From contig CAYTZW010000015.1 of the NCBI GenBank assembly GCA_964442785.1, positions 1-34,331 on the forward strand: a stretch of DNA of 34,331 bases, written 5' to 3'. The notes beneath the pieces are model-generated. The model saw only the letters and a program-made list of their open reading frames with translations. It was not told the DNA's origin and searched no databases. This document shows, piece by piece, positions 29,401 to 34,004 of this stretch. The position numbers were made by a program, and so were the translations under genes. This DNA is from SIG223 sp964442785 (GTDB lineage Bacteria; Bacillota_I; Bacilli_A; RFN20; DUOF01). The stretch's first letter is position 1. Every line of letters starts with the position of its first letter.

Positions 29401-30050
29401 GATTTGCCTTTTTCATCATATAAGTATTCAATCTTATATTCTCCTAAAGATATTTCTTTTTCTTCTTCGTTTTTAAAAACAATAGATTTAATTGGAGCAA
29501 CTAAATCAATATTTTCACCTGTATTCTCATCTTTTTTATACGAATGGGTTATTTTAATTTCTTCAATGGTTGATGATTTAATATCTCCATTTACAGGAGC
29601 AGGGAAAACAATTTCAGGTTTTTCATTATCGATTTTAGAAAGAGTTATACTTCCATAACTATAATCATCATCACTTATATAAGCATAATAATAGATTGGT
29701 TCCTTATTTTCTAATGATTGATATGGTAAATCAAAAGTATAAGAACTTTTGTTTAATTCACTAAATGAAATAGGTGTACAATGATTATCGCTATTACAAT
29801 TATTCTTAATATCATCAAAGCTTAAAAATCCTTTAGAGATATTTACCATAAAATTGTTATATTCTTTTATATTTTCATTCATTGTAAAAGTAAGTGAAAC
29901 TTGTCCACTTCCATTAGTCCAACCTTCTTCACTTACATCATTTATAATATTTTCAGCACTGACTTTTGTAGTGCCTATTCCTATTAAAAGATAAAATCCT
30001 AAAAGTATCAAAAAACTAAAACTAAATTTTCTTAGTGCTCTTTTTCCCAT
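14430..30050 (-). CDS. Giant secreted, membrane-anchored protein of tandem Ig-like modules, 5206 aa
   Basis: Signal peptide: basic start MGKRALRK, hydrophobic core, likely cleavage after KVSA (32). Then a long series of beta-rich modules of about 90-110 aa, whose borders I count at roughly 43 places by the pattern [IV]-D-x-x-x-P (e.g. FTIDKTAPILEE). About thirty carry D-x-[AV]-G-N before the border, and most have a W-x-N/G-x-x-[VI] strand near the start: bacterial Ig-like (OmpL47/Big type) repeats. Residues of roughly 650-1150 fit the pattern poorly. The last three modules resemble DUF5011/HYR domains. One membrane helix (about 5173-5193) and a KRKKENKK tail end the protein; there is no LPXTG. 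Probably a surface stalk or adhesin; ligand unknown. A single unbroken frame, GGGGAGGAAA before the ATG, own promoter and terminator. Confidence 0.93.
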   Translation of the reverse strand: MGKRALRKFSFSFLILLGFYLLIGIGTTKVSAENIINDVSEEGWTNGSGQVSLTFTMNENIKEYNNFMVNISKGFLSFDDIKNNCNSDNHCTPISFSELNKSSYTFDLPYQSLENKEPIYYYAYISDDDYSYGSITLSKIDNEKPEIVFPAPVNGDIKSSTIEEIKITHSYKKDENTGENIDLVAPIKSIVFKNEEEKEISLGEYKIEYLYDEKGKSKEELKITFPESIKVSGSLKICDAAENCSVYRVISDITPPTYEIKMTKDNGLMITLSEKVNAEESYIILKYETTIYNGNSNYSTNISETHYFKDLTCDSTETIYYLPVQRKTKYQISFYLADLFENFATYGIEEEISFDTTGSERSENSPINGGYYTKEELETKELSSNSSDTTNEKIYYSIEYSNDWGPYIEYTSMSDLLKNISFSKEGQVKWYIQNTTSGNVSDDYTFVYDTTEPEVNSEITYSYTGKKIDKKYSGSLTITFPETSDNGSGVLSQKYVIKINDDTYEEGFIDNLSNRKLTIPNTISGEINIKVTITNNVGLTNELEDTITLDNTKPTITKQPHLAKKGENQIIEFSKKVTTGTYKIRTYNVDTKKYTDSSSTSFTISESDSTNIVNYLTQANKWYIFQFKDSLDNMTNEIAIYVYEDINSFISGYSYSNISCTETICSTNSTSNSMVNITFNTAFIDGLMNIDDINSDTFTLFSKLNTSQTTASFISSYDVVGSSSSRNINPFEGTEVSAGTSYYWHLAFSFENSNKAVFKHNCVFKLNSSTVNFLNNSDLIGGLFNFSNGAKISIENISGIKSAKMQFDAGRNKIDFSNVANSTEISLTGNSGSYLHILATLDDNSEIYYISPAPYYSATSESSANFFVVDANGNPAPKNMVYVNSNNVIVSDVTIYYQIVYNSAAERFKMIYRINNTSVPQDSIIECSDTNIIKFKASLKGVSVGSNDNLSIKIQVNDADVYSKTMTVVRSSYTGESEVLFITSNNTTDTFDDTSWYQGNLNLYVNFASSYRITDVYYAILKSKTVEDNTSSNLFVYLEKEGYFTPIGVQSGSGNYDFAKINLNLADNTYKVFIKATTSNNEQYIRVINVQVDSTKPTINIAENMVGIKDNNHIDKNAQTIQINYTASDKTSGINNRSCEVSNSNFGCAASESSLTITYVENELSGKETSVVITLSVEDKAGNKETYQKTLYLDLKGPTISSIKNSLSGDYINTSFKVNDNYSYFSVYFMKGEISEISTIKTEVNKLECTTSCSVKVDKTSNSYFTIYAEDEDGNGTFNYLNLKIPSNVKVNVIEENGKVIKKDDLYYTNGNLRVSFENTSEYTTLEYYFSTNLNSWKSIGTSASSSISFSYDTSNLGEGTQSWYIKVKVKDTGLEAIILLNNIYFDISGPTVDITYFGFNNNIPNEIKTDELDLRCEAGHNKCYFNYETLRYQFGIGDITDNYGIGVDKTNANSKITLKYYKNSEKTNSERTIDTLAHYNGMGTISSFLQATDVDTTTAEGNYVLKIYLYDELGNENIIEKVLVIDRSPDEIKYIKYDTAWARSLKVNAGILENTTVQSPISSIYYWSCEANNKCDKPDNSNNYKVVSEKEMNNLTFDMVINKNGYWNVEINDMAGNTSIYQFEQAITNIDEVGPSICYVNDCTGNENEKDYFSYEIENANFSDKNEGLLNWTNQDVIIIFKENKDTSNSLSNKTSPDYIQWKYSGNSSWNSVQADSNGQIILTFSEEKEHNILIRAIDLAGINENENPSEISLKIRIDKTKPELGKLNGYEENSWTNEDVTITIGRANDTLSGIKEVSYKIGNNSDVSYTNGEEPFPNLPFECDENKVCVYTLTLKAVDNAGNETVKEILIKIDKVAPNLGNIQIFDENGDVYNSEDWTKQELTVVLEKGNDGADCSNNKCSGVKGNYISFDNGNEWKTFDEEGELVDGKYKIVLSKTTDYQIKIKIVDNAGNEVISSQTYVVRLDFSAPKVTISYQMETEKGSNEFGEVKDFNIDNFGNDTWYNKKIKLIFNIKDEESGIQSKTISIWKKLSSEANYKEVCIWRSTKNSCTSNNIDIEYSGTDNDLTVSFLLKKDGFYNFTYKVTDKLDNITESNETEDSKKIQIDMNENIDYFNSGEIIVVGLSDELKAKEWLNYNDLYECNGTNCTLQSWVNASSITMKGVDIKDSLSGVEMLFYTLNGETFENYGYENKQFSFPSIDGIYQIYIKVIDGAGNISTSNVIEIKIDTKAPIKDSNNDLFGEIKTVDFQMISYDNMTIYVKNGKNPDLKVPVNYASLVDEFNYINDENGNTFRGFTLKAKSSGIAKVQYRLSDGTEEWLDLGYEEGQKGYIELNDAGTYNVYVRVIDKAGNIYEYNEVKKFQIITSIPNLNEETININGEKYDKDKWYGNLEDNKITISINANSADYLYFSYYVEAVEEDANFTENIVYNNQTTISSSRSKTITVSDKIYKARIRAIIKANDNSYYEGEFFEFKLKIDLPDNLDVTYQKSTDEITREDITVTGTISGSESGIKSVSYTVTDSIDYEDLDFSSVEVIDNVFTIIADNGGKYVFKIIDNAGNTVYKEYEVYNVDKEAPVIDVVISDEEVYKTSHNIIVNITDNNAYTLKYLLSSSKYNEEELREEFNKDKYDELTEIPVSSLNYEETGIYYLYIYAIDAAGNETYKESNAILIDKTAPTINAPSGIEINKWYGNDVSIEFNGALDEHSGFAKYQYKFSADAEWQDYEEPISVTENGSYTFYYQGIDNAGNIAEATFIPFGIDKEIPTIKVSTDEDTSQIVKEKSFKYSASVTVGISGIKELKYIKITEEKYNNKELTVANFDEETSINTETKEFEISNSGYYAVIIISKSSLYAIDYFENMLIDNKKPEIKIEGISEKWVKDCSSIQVSIDDIADDNNVSSGLNSDTISYFISSEKLNINDLTKDKFTTEIKISSFTISDIPSESGKYYIYIYSEDNVGNVTKFESNPIKIDTSTPYEPQYEFIFNDEVVTSNKNDWNRGPLKINIKKTETEYSPVVKVYYKIYSSEANEEEIEYEIIEVAENPDIIVEVAETGKYTIKAYVENEAGTLSNENVLEFWVDAEKPTLGSWTVNGEEEVSDWYQDFNLAVEEGNDEHSGYDYSYYKWYTKNSEGEYGLIKEDRFTTLNISESGFHKVVFYALDKVGNNSLEEEIEFGIDKEKDEVKFDYNEKLTNKDLEVVVSIVNKISETDTFTYILSDVALDKTTYQHENASRIVNNKIVVENNCYINIYVKDQAGNENYLSKQITNIDKIPPEFDLFIDTEEYRQNHTIGIEYKEDISNIDKVKYYFGMSETNPSINSFKGNGEGAISQVSSSFTNETGIRYLHIAVYDKAGNYTIKTSSAMLFDNTKPINGTAYIESNGEKESLNDNTWAMNFTISISDATDTNSGFDVIMYKIEGMVDEYTLYENPITVDVEGKYILSFKAVDKAGNESDVTQINFGVDRTSPSIENIEYDNETFSNTVKTIKVEAKDEGSGVKEVGYGKNSENLILAKFENGYYVFDISENDTYTIVVTDNVGNFVTDNIMINSIDKVKPSADVTISNNGEWQLSSSAFVRVNAIDNGGNNSARSGVSYIKYCWSTLDYNIDVETFLNACSNPLEIKVDDDANESENSKEIFANLQIPNESGKHYIYLIVADKAGNIAIAEKQMLKIDNTNPSTPSVKVYANEQLLDNEAIVNSDVFVYITMVEEDTTSGINHYEYKVNEGSWNSIETLDTVAKSLKYSEENKYVIVIKAVDNVGLESEEVTVIFTIDKTAPILEEAIGKYSSDDSIYQFGEWTNQNIKIVLPNASDDCELKKLEYRVSNGAWKEYTTNDENPFILSVSKAGQNVIEVKATDTAGNETSASYQIWIDKEAPVVGSLMLNPNVLVSTTAPSIVQGKGSDKDSGFKEYRYQVYQNNTLYSDWELLTDDVVLPSLNYGEEIQTSYRVVVKAIDNAGNESSETSLYYIINKEGYILSLVADKEDFTNEDINIEVVLNDNIQEYLKDKTFKIEYVKGKPLQGLTLNSYDSNGYVGIEIKNENGYKFVASENSNYIVVLKIEENGEYKTVMLQGLTISNIDKIAPSISIDVATSEWVLNLDNVKVYVNEINSYSGIKEINYYWKNTNGNSETSTIKIDEKKTLYHYFEVEAPTSSGSYELVVEVSDYAGNITTLTSNQVKIDRTAPVSGKLSISPSGVNWHNGYYDLRFESDASDYGSGFSHYEYRLLKYIDNEWVDVVYNNGTYLEIAVNSWKTLNTYLRVYASSGKYKVEFKVVDRVGNESKVFDSGEFSIDNEIPTLEVKCNEKVCSNEWYGEEVTLTFNAEDSLSGVERIEYRVGTGSWNTVIENELRFAKEGTNNLSVRAVDKAGNYSQEQLIVLNIDSSQDSIALNVNSLSWTNETSKVYISIQGNISPVSNIVAYFNDIQIEVFKDEKGYYIEVSDNGTVRIEYTDMAGNNSQTSAEITIFDRVNPSFEVDVKEGEYKQEHLISIVGKDDNSAIKAINYEWKYEEVSITGSLKECIGSKVCNSKITSPSESGIWNLSITIIDNAGNEYSEEFGTYKVDVTSPIAPVATWSLDKTIVNNYNGIFTVSAGEDIHSGINTNKYQIWKNKVLITDWTSCDEGTEIYLPNEDGVYKLIIKSIDNVGLESSNTYEVTLDTVADELVLTPNITSWTNQDVVVSLKITNSTSKIVAYRYLMGEKTIEDFVKESSNIINDQKFSCKSNGTYTVYIRDEAGNERIAYITISNIDKVKPVVKNTVDNEIKTSFVFNVEVSDKDSGLKTILYYWKAGEEKIGYVTKNNLSGNDYLLENVTSPSKSGTWTLVIEVTDQANNSYLYEFAGYKVDLFGPSITGVYDENFASLVTDSWFNSNLKIIDVVCEDNFFQEGNLIYYKINDQEWTLYEEDIVIEDEGKYTLSFKAIDSLNNEGTESSFVIYIDKTAPVIVAEDVIVPYNGTFTHNYQVSDNLDPNIAENINIKGTVDTSVAGEYKITYEVVDAAGLRGFKVITVVVQSEIVPIIQIDTTDIIVEVCTDYQLPTATIIDNGQTFIIAGISDFNVNTLGTYTITYSYSNKAGQSVSATRKIIVKDTTAPVFDFKNLNKKIIKGNDFSYQYVTVSDNYDEEVTFTVSGEVNTSKIGKYELTFTAVDSSNNEKTEKIIIEVVKKEFEFNPVLFVEITVITLLVGVVASFPVRAIKRKKENKKNV

Positions 30051-30094
30051 ATCGTTTCCTCCCCATCATAGAAACTATATTTTCCATTGACACT

Positions 30095-30123
30095 ATTTTA
30101 TCATTTTTTTAAAGACTTGTTAA
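30095..30123 (-). promoter_or_regulatory. Probable promoter of the giant gene
   Basis: On the minus strand TTAACA (30123-30118), exactly 17 nt, then TAAAAT (30100-30095), with TGA just before the -10 as an extended element. This predicts a 5' leader of about 40 nt containing the strong GGGGAGGAAA ribosome site. Confidence 0.6.
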
Positions 30124-30139
30124 TATATTATTGTTAGTT

Positions 30140-30162
30140 ATATATAATAATTTATTATATAT
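30140..30162. repeat. 23-bp AT palindrome in a divergent promoter region
   Basis: ATATATAATAA (30140-30150) and TTATTATATAT (30152-30162) are perfect inverted arms around one T. Each arm holds a TATAAT-type box, one on each strand. It lies between the giant gene promoter and the YcxB-like gene. Operator, divergent promoter or simple AT-rich chance are all possible. Confidence 0.5.
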
Positions 30163-30222
30163 GTCTTTGAAATTTATTGATTTTTGAATGTAATAAGTTA
30201 TACTTTTATCAAGGTGATTAAT

Positions 30223-30795
30223 GTGGAACTTAAAAATATCAATTTATCAAAAAAAGATTTTCAATCTTATTTTTATCATAAACATCTTTCAAATTGGAGT
30301 TTATTTTCTATTCCTTTGCTAGTTGTTATGGTTGCTACAGCCCTTATTGCTAGAACTATTAGTGTAGGATTTGACTTTGTAGGTGCTTGTTATTTAATAA
30401 CTATTCTAATTGCTGTTTTATATATTTTTATGGTTTTTAAATTAACTAAATCTTATGAAAATAAACCTTTTGATTTATTTTTAGACAAAGGAATTTATGA
30501 AATAAGAAGAAAAAATGAAAATAACAAATCAACTTTAACTTTTAGAAAAGACCTTAAAGATTTTCTTTATTATCTTGAAAACGAGAAATATTATTATTTA
30601 TTTCCAGAAAAAAATACTACTTTTGTTTTACCTAAATCTTTATTTGATGAAGAAAACAGTAAATATTTTAATGCTCAATTAAAGAAAAAAGTAGCCAAAA
30701 AGAAAACACCTTGGGGTAGTAGAATATTTAATCTAATATTAGCTATTTCTGCGGTTGGATTTACCATATTCTTTATTATAGGTATGATAAAATGA
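30223..30795 (+). CDS. YcxB-like membrane protein
   Basis: 190 aa. I start at the GTG at 30223 (ELKNINLSKKDFQSYF follows), with AAGGTG at 30211-30216; an ATG at 30221 is out of frame, and a TTG 13 codons upstream lacks a ribosome site. Two adjacent membrane helices (about 26-44 and 51-73), a soluble domain, and a third helix near the C-terminus (about 168-189). The soluble domain contains YYLFPEKNTTFVLPKSLF, resembling the conserved end of YcxB-family proteins (a pleckstrin-like fold of unknown function). Its stop overlaps the start of the next gene (ATGATG), so the two are translationally coupled. Function unknown; family call moderate. Confidence 0.65.
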   Translation: MELKNINLSKKDFQSYFYHKHLSNWSLFSIPLLVVMVATALIARTISVGFDFVGACYLITILIAVLYIFMVFKLTKSYENKPFDLFLDKGIYEIRRKNENNKSTLTFRKDLKDFLYYLENEKYYYLFPEKNTTFVLPKSLFDEENSKYFNAQLKKKVAKKKTPWGSRIFNLILAISAVGFTIFFIIGMIK

Positions 30796-31451
30796 TGAAG
30801 TTATCTAATAATTTAAAACAAATATTTGACTATGTTTATGCTGCAGGATACAAAATTTATTTAGTAGGTGGATATGTTCGAGATACCTTATTAAATATTC
30901 CTACTAATGATTACGATTTAGCAACTAATTTACCTTTTGAAAAGATTGAAACTGTTATTCCTAATTGTCTTATTTTAGATAATAAAGGCTCTAATTTTCT
31001 TTCTATAAAAATTGGTTTTAACAAGGAAATATTTGAAATCACCCATTTAAGAATTGAAGGTCCTTATAAAAAATTAGGTTACCCTTCAAAAACAGAAAAA
31101 ACCGATGATATTTATCAAGACTTAAAAAGGAGAGATTTCACCATTAACGCTATTGCCTACTCTCCATATGAAGATTATATAGACCCTTTTTTAGGAAAAG
31201 TTGATATTGAAAACAAACTTATTAAAACGATAAAAAATCCTTTTGAAAGTTATCGTGAAGACCCCACAAGAATATTAAGAGCTTTTCGTTTTTCTTGGAA
31301 ACTTAATTTTAAAATTAATGAAGAAGATTTAAAAGCTATTCAAGAAAACAAACATTTATTAAAGGAAATTTCTAAAAATCAATTAGAAAAAGAACTACGA
31401 AAATTTAATTTAACAGAAATCAAAAAACTAAAAAAACTAGCGATAATTTAA
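30792..31451 (+). CDS. cca: Short CCA-adding enzyme / tRNA nucleotidyltransferase homologue
   Basis: 219 aa. The class II nucleotidyltransferase head is present: LVGGYVRD (24-31), NDYDLAT with the metal-binding pair D40/D42, and KRRDFTINAIAY (112-123). The neck follows with YREDPTRILRAFRFSWKL (154-171) and ISKNQLEKEL (193-202), which in this family form the nucleotide-selecting region. The protein stops there, whereas typical bacterial enzymes run to about 390-450 aa with body and tail domains that hold the tRNA. The frame closes cleanly at a terminator, so this could be a naturally minimal enzyme or an old truncation. The ATG overlaps the upstream stop; no clear ribosome site, so expression depends on coupling. 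Confidence 0.85.
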   Translation: MMKLSNNLKQIFDYVYAAGYKIYLVGGYVRDTLLNIPTNDYDLATNLPFEKIETVIPNCLILDNKGSNFLSIKIGFNKEIFEITHLRIEGPYKKLGYPSKTEKTDDIYQDLKRRDFTINAIAYSPYEDYIDPFLGKVDIENKLIKTIKNPFESYREDPTRILRAFRFSWKLNFKINEEDLKAIQENKHLLKEISKNQLEKELRKFNLTEIKKLKKLAII

Positions 31452-31464
31452 TCTCTAGTTTTTT
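31431..31464. terminator. Bidirectional terminator between convergent genes
   Basis: AAAAAACTAG (31431-31440) and CTAGTTTTTT (31455-31464) form a perfect 10-bp stem around a 14-nt loop. The hairpin covers the 3' ends of both converging genes, whose stop codons overlap at 31448-31451, so the coding ends double as terminator arms. Confidence 0.8.
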
Positions 31465-32149
31465 CTTTATTGAAAGTAATTTCTTGAACTTTTTTTTCTA
31501 ATTCCGTTATTTTATTGTTTCTAAAATTTATTAATGATGCAATACCAAAGCCGTTTTCTAAAAAATTATAGACATCTTCTAAAACCTCTAAACTTAAGTT
31601 TCCTTTATTAAAATCAATAACAGGATTGTTAAAGGCTATTTTATAAAGCATTTCATTCTCATATTTGAATATATCAGCATAATTTGTTTCTATTTCTATT
31701 AGCTTTTTAAGATAATTCAATAATTCTTTACCATTGTTAATGTTTTTTAGATTTTCAATAGTTGTAAAATAAATAGAATTTAAGACTTTAACAGGTTTAT
31801 TTTCTAAAACTGACATTACTTGATTAACTTCTGTATCAATCATTGCTCTTGCTTGCACTCGATGATTAACAAGAGAAGGATACAACCTAAGATTATCAAA
31901 TAGTTTAACTTTCATTTCTTTGTCTAAAAAGTCATTATATTCTTCAATATTGCCTATTTCTTTTAAAAGCCTTTCTTTCTTTTCTTCTAATCTTATATTT
32001 TCATTTATAATATCAAATAAACTTTTTTTAAGTAATGAATATTTCTTTTCAAAATTGCCTTTCATTTTATCTAAAAAGCCTAGTTCTAGTCTATTTGTTT
32101 TTATTTTTTCAATATCTTTTTTCAATTCTTTTCTATTTTCTATCGACAT
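31448..32149 (-). CDS. Hypothetical coiled-coil protein, 233 aa
   Basis: I do not recognise this protein. The ATG at 32149 (MSIENRKELKKDIEKIK) is chosen because GGAGGTAA lies upstream. Residues of about 3-85 are strongly charged with heptad-like spacing (KKSLFDIINENIRLEEKKERLLKEI), suggesting a coiled coil. The centre and C-terminal half are helical and less charged, ending in another short coiled segment (NNKITELEKKVQEITF). No signal peptide or membrane helix, so cytoplasmic. It has its own extended -10 promoter at 32172-32180, inside the 38-bp gap after the transporter lipoprotein gene, so it may be transcribed both separately and by read-through. The length of the helical regions may suggest a scaffold or structural role, but that is a guess. 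Confidence 0.6.
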   Translation of the reverse strand: MSIENRKELKKDIEKIKTNRLELGFLDKMKGNFEKKYSLLKKSLFDIINENIRLEEKKERLLKEIGNIEEYNDFLDKEMKVKLFDNLRLYPSLVNHRVQARAMIDTEVNQVMSVLENKPVKVLNSIYFTTIENLKNINNGKELLNYLKKLIEIETNYADIFKYENEMLYKIAFNNPVIDFNKGNLSLEVLEDVYNFLENGFGIASLINFRNNKITELEKKVQEITFNKEKTRD

Positions 32150-32171
32150 TGGAATTACCTCCAGTGTCAAT

Positions 32172-32180
32172 ATTATACCA
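32172..32180 (-). promoter_or_regulatory. Extended -10 promoter of the coiled-coil gene
   Basis: On the minus strand TGG followed by TATAAT (32177-32172), the same extended -10 form as at tex; no good -35. It is 22 bp before the ATG at 32149. Confidence 0.5.
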
Positions 32181-32208
32181 AATAATAAGTTACAAATGAG
32201 GGAAAAAC

Positions 32209-33228
32209 TTACTTATCCACATCATAATTTTCTACTACTTTATTAGCGTACTTATTATTGACTAAAGTTTCAAATGAAACCTTCTTTTGTAATTGTCCTG
32301 CCATTTCTAAAATGGTTAATAATTTATCATATCCTGATTGGTTAAAAATCGGATTTAAAGCCCAAACATCTGCCGTTTTGTACCTATTTACTACCGTTAC
32401 TAAATCTTTTTCTTCAATGGAAGTAAAGTATTTTTTTATAACATTAGCAATTTCTAAAGAAGTATGTTCTTGAACCCATATTTGTGATTTATATATGGCT
32501 TTAGTGAATTTTTCGATTTTATCTTCGTTCTTTTTAAGATAACTTTTTAAAGTAGAATAAACAGTATAAGGAATTGTTCCTGATAATTTTCCTAAAGATG
32601 TTACAATATATCCTTTTCCACTTTGTTCTACCGTCGTTGCTGTTGGGTCAAATAAGGAAACATAATCTGCTTCTCCTGAAGTAAATGCTCCTGCCATTGC
32701 ATCGAAAGCAACATCTGTCCTTAAATTTACATCTTTATCGTTACTATTTCTACCAACATCATATCCTGCTTGTCTTAAAGCATATTCCAATACCATAGCA
32801 GGCATTCCACCTTCTCGCCCACCAAGAATTTCTTTTCCTGCAAACATCGAAATATCAAAAGATGAAATATTTTCTCGCCCTACAATGAAAGAACCATCTC
32901 TTTGGGTTAATTGAGCAAAGTTGACTGCATAATCTTTTTGATTGTTATTGTAAACATAAATAGTTGCTTCAGGTCCCATTAAACCTATATGAGCTTCTTT
33001 AGATAAAACAGCAGCCATAGTTTTATCTGCTCCTGCAGTAGTAATAATTTCTACATTCAATCCTTCTTCTTTAAAAAATCCTAATTCTAAAGCCACATAT
33101 TGAGGGGCATAAAAAACGGAATGGGTAACTTCTGCGACTACTATCTTATCTTTTTTGTTTTTACAACCACTTAAAGCACAAAGTGGTATAACTAAAGAAA
33201 TAATAATTAATAATTTAATTTTTTTCAT
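32209..33228 (-). CDS. ABC importer substrate-binding lipoprotein (NMT1/SsuA-like)
   Basis: 339 aa. A lipoprotein signal with lipobox LSGC (19-22) would anchor it to the outer face of the membrane. The mature part has the NMT1/THI5-like layout: HSVFYAPQYVALELGFFKEEGLNVEI near the start, then TAGADKTMAAVLSKEAHIGLMGPEATIYVY, which is the hinge-lobe signature of SsuA/TauA/ThiY-type receptors. Such systems import nitrate, sulfonates, taurine or thiamine pyrimidine precursors; the sequence alone does not decide among them, and the region before the operon that might hold a riboswitch is outside the window. The ATG overlaps the permease stop (ATGA), with TAGGAGGAT upstream. Last gene of the ATPase-permease-receptor operon. 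Confidence 0.88.
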   Translation of the reverse strand: MKKIKLLIIISLVIPLCALSGCKNKKDKIVVAEVTHSVFYAPQYVALELGFFKEEGLNVEIITTAGADKTMAAVLSKEAHIGLMGPEATIYVYNNNQKDYAVNFAQLTQRDGSFIVGRENISSFDISMFAGKEILGGREGGMPAMVLEYALRQAGYDVGRNSNDKDVNLRTDVAFDAMAGAFTSGEADYVSLFDPTATTVEQSGKGYIVTSLGKLSGTIPYTVYSTLKSYLKKNEDKIEKFTKAIYKSQIWVQEHTSLEIANVIKKYFTSIEEKDLVTVVNRYKTADVWALNPIFNQSGYDKLLTILEMAGQLQKKVSFETLVNNKYANKVVENYDVDK

Positions 33229-34004
33229 TTTATCCTCCTAATGAAATGTTTTTCTAATAAACTAACACCTAAATACATAACAAGGGCAATAACCGCTAAA
33301 ACGATAACTCCCATCATTACTAAATCTAATCTAAATACTTGTCCACCATAGACAACTAAATATCCTATTCCTTCTCGAGAAACTAGAAACTCTCCAACGA
33401 TTACTCCTACCCAACTCATTCCTATATTAATTTTTAAAATATTAATCAAATTAGGAATATTCGCTGGAAGAATAAGTTTGGTAAGTATTTGCAATTTATT
33501 GGCTCCAAATGTTTTTAACATTTTTATTTTTTCTTCTTCCACTGAAATAAAATAGTTATAGGCACTCATAATCGTTACGACTAATGATAAAGAAATAGCA
33601 ACTACAACAATTCCTTTAATTCCTAAGCCAACCCAAATAATTAAAATAGGAGCCAAGGCGGTTTTAGGCAAAGCATTTAAAACCACTAAAAAAGGGTCTA
33701 AAACTTTTGCGATAAATTTATTCCACCATAAACCTATAGCGATAAGAATTCCTAAACTAGTTCCTATAAATAAGCCTAGCAAGGTTTCATAAACTGAAAT
33801 TTTGATATGTCCTAACAAATTACCATTTTTCCAATAATTTAAGAAAAGTCGAAAAATAGAAGAAGGTTTACTAACTAAAAATTCATTTAAAAAACCTATT
33901 CTAACTAGCATTTCCCAGCCTAAAACAAACAATATCAAAATCAAGAATTGAATAAGAATTAACTTTATTTTTTCTTTTTTAACTTTTTTTCGATATTCAT
34001 TCAT
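33225..34004 (-). CDS. ABC importer permease (SsuC/TauC-like)
   Basis: 259 aa from the ATG at 34004; a GTG one codon earlier (34007) is equally plausible, both served by AAGGAG. About six membrane helices, beginning with LILIQFLILILFVLGWEML. The cytoplasmic EAA loop that docks on the ATPase is MLKTFGANKLQILTKLILPANIPN. The block VLNALPKTALAPILIIWVGLG is characteristic of permeases in the nitrate/sulfonate/taurine family. It overlaps the ATPase gene at its start by 8-11 bp and the receptor gene at its end by 4 bp, so the three subunits are made by coupled translation. Probably a homodimer in the membrane. Confidence 0.9.
   Translation of the reverse strand: MNEYRKKVKKEKIKLILIQFLILILFVLGWEMLVRIGFLNEFLVSKPSSIFRLFLNYWKNGNLLGHIKISVYETLLGLFIGTSLGILIAIGLWWNKFIAKVLDPFLVVLNALPKTALAPILIIWVGLGIKGIVVVAISLSLVVTIMSAYNYFISVEEEKIKMLKTFGANKLQILTKLILPANIPNLINILKINIGMSWVGVIVGEFLVSREGIGYLVVYGGQVFRLDLVMMGVIVLAVIALVMYLGVSLLEKHFIRRIK

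Noticed and set aside
16590..29658. Several 60-116 codon plus-strand frames inside the giant gene
   Set aside because: They lie antisense to an unbroken, clearly repetitive protein and lack ribosome sites; typical shadows in AT-rich sequence.
30223..31451. Use of TGA as Trp (Mycoplasma-type code)
   Set aside because: TGA ends the YcxB-like gene, the permease and the ATPase, and conserved Trp positions are TGG.
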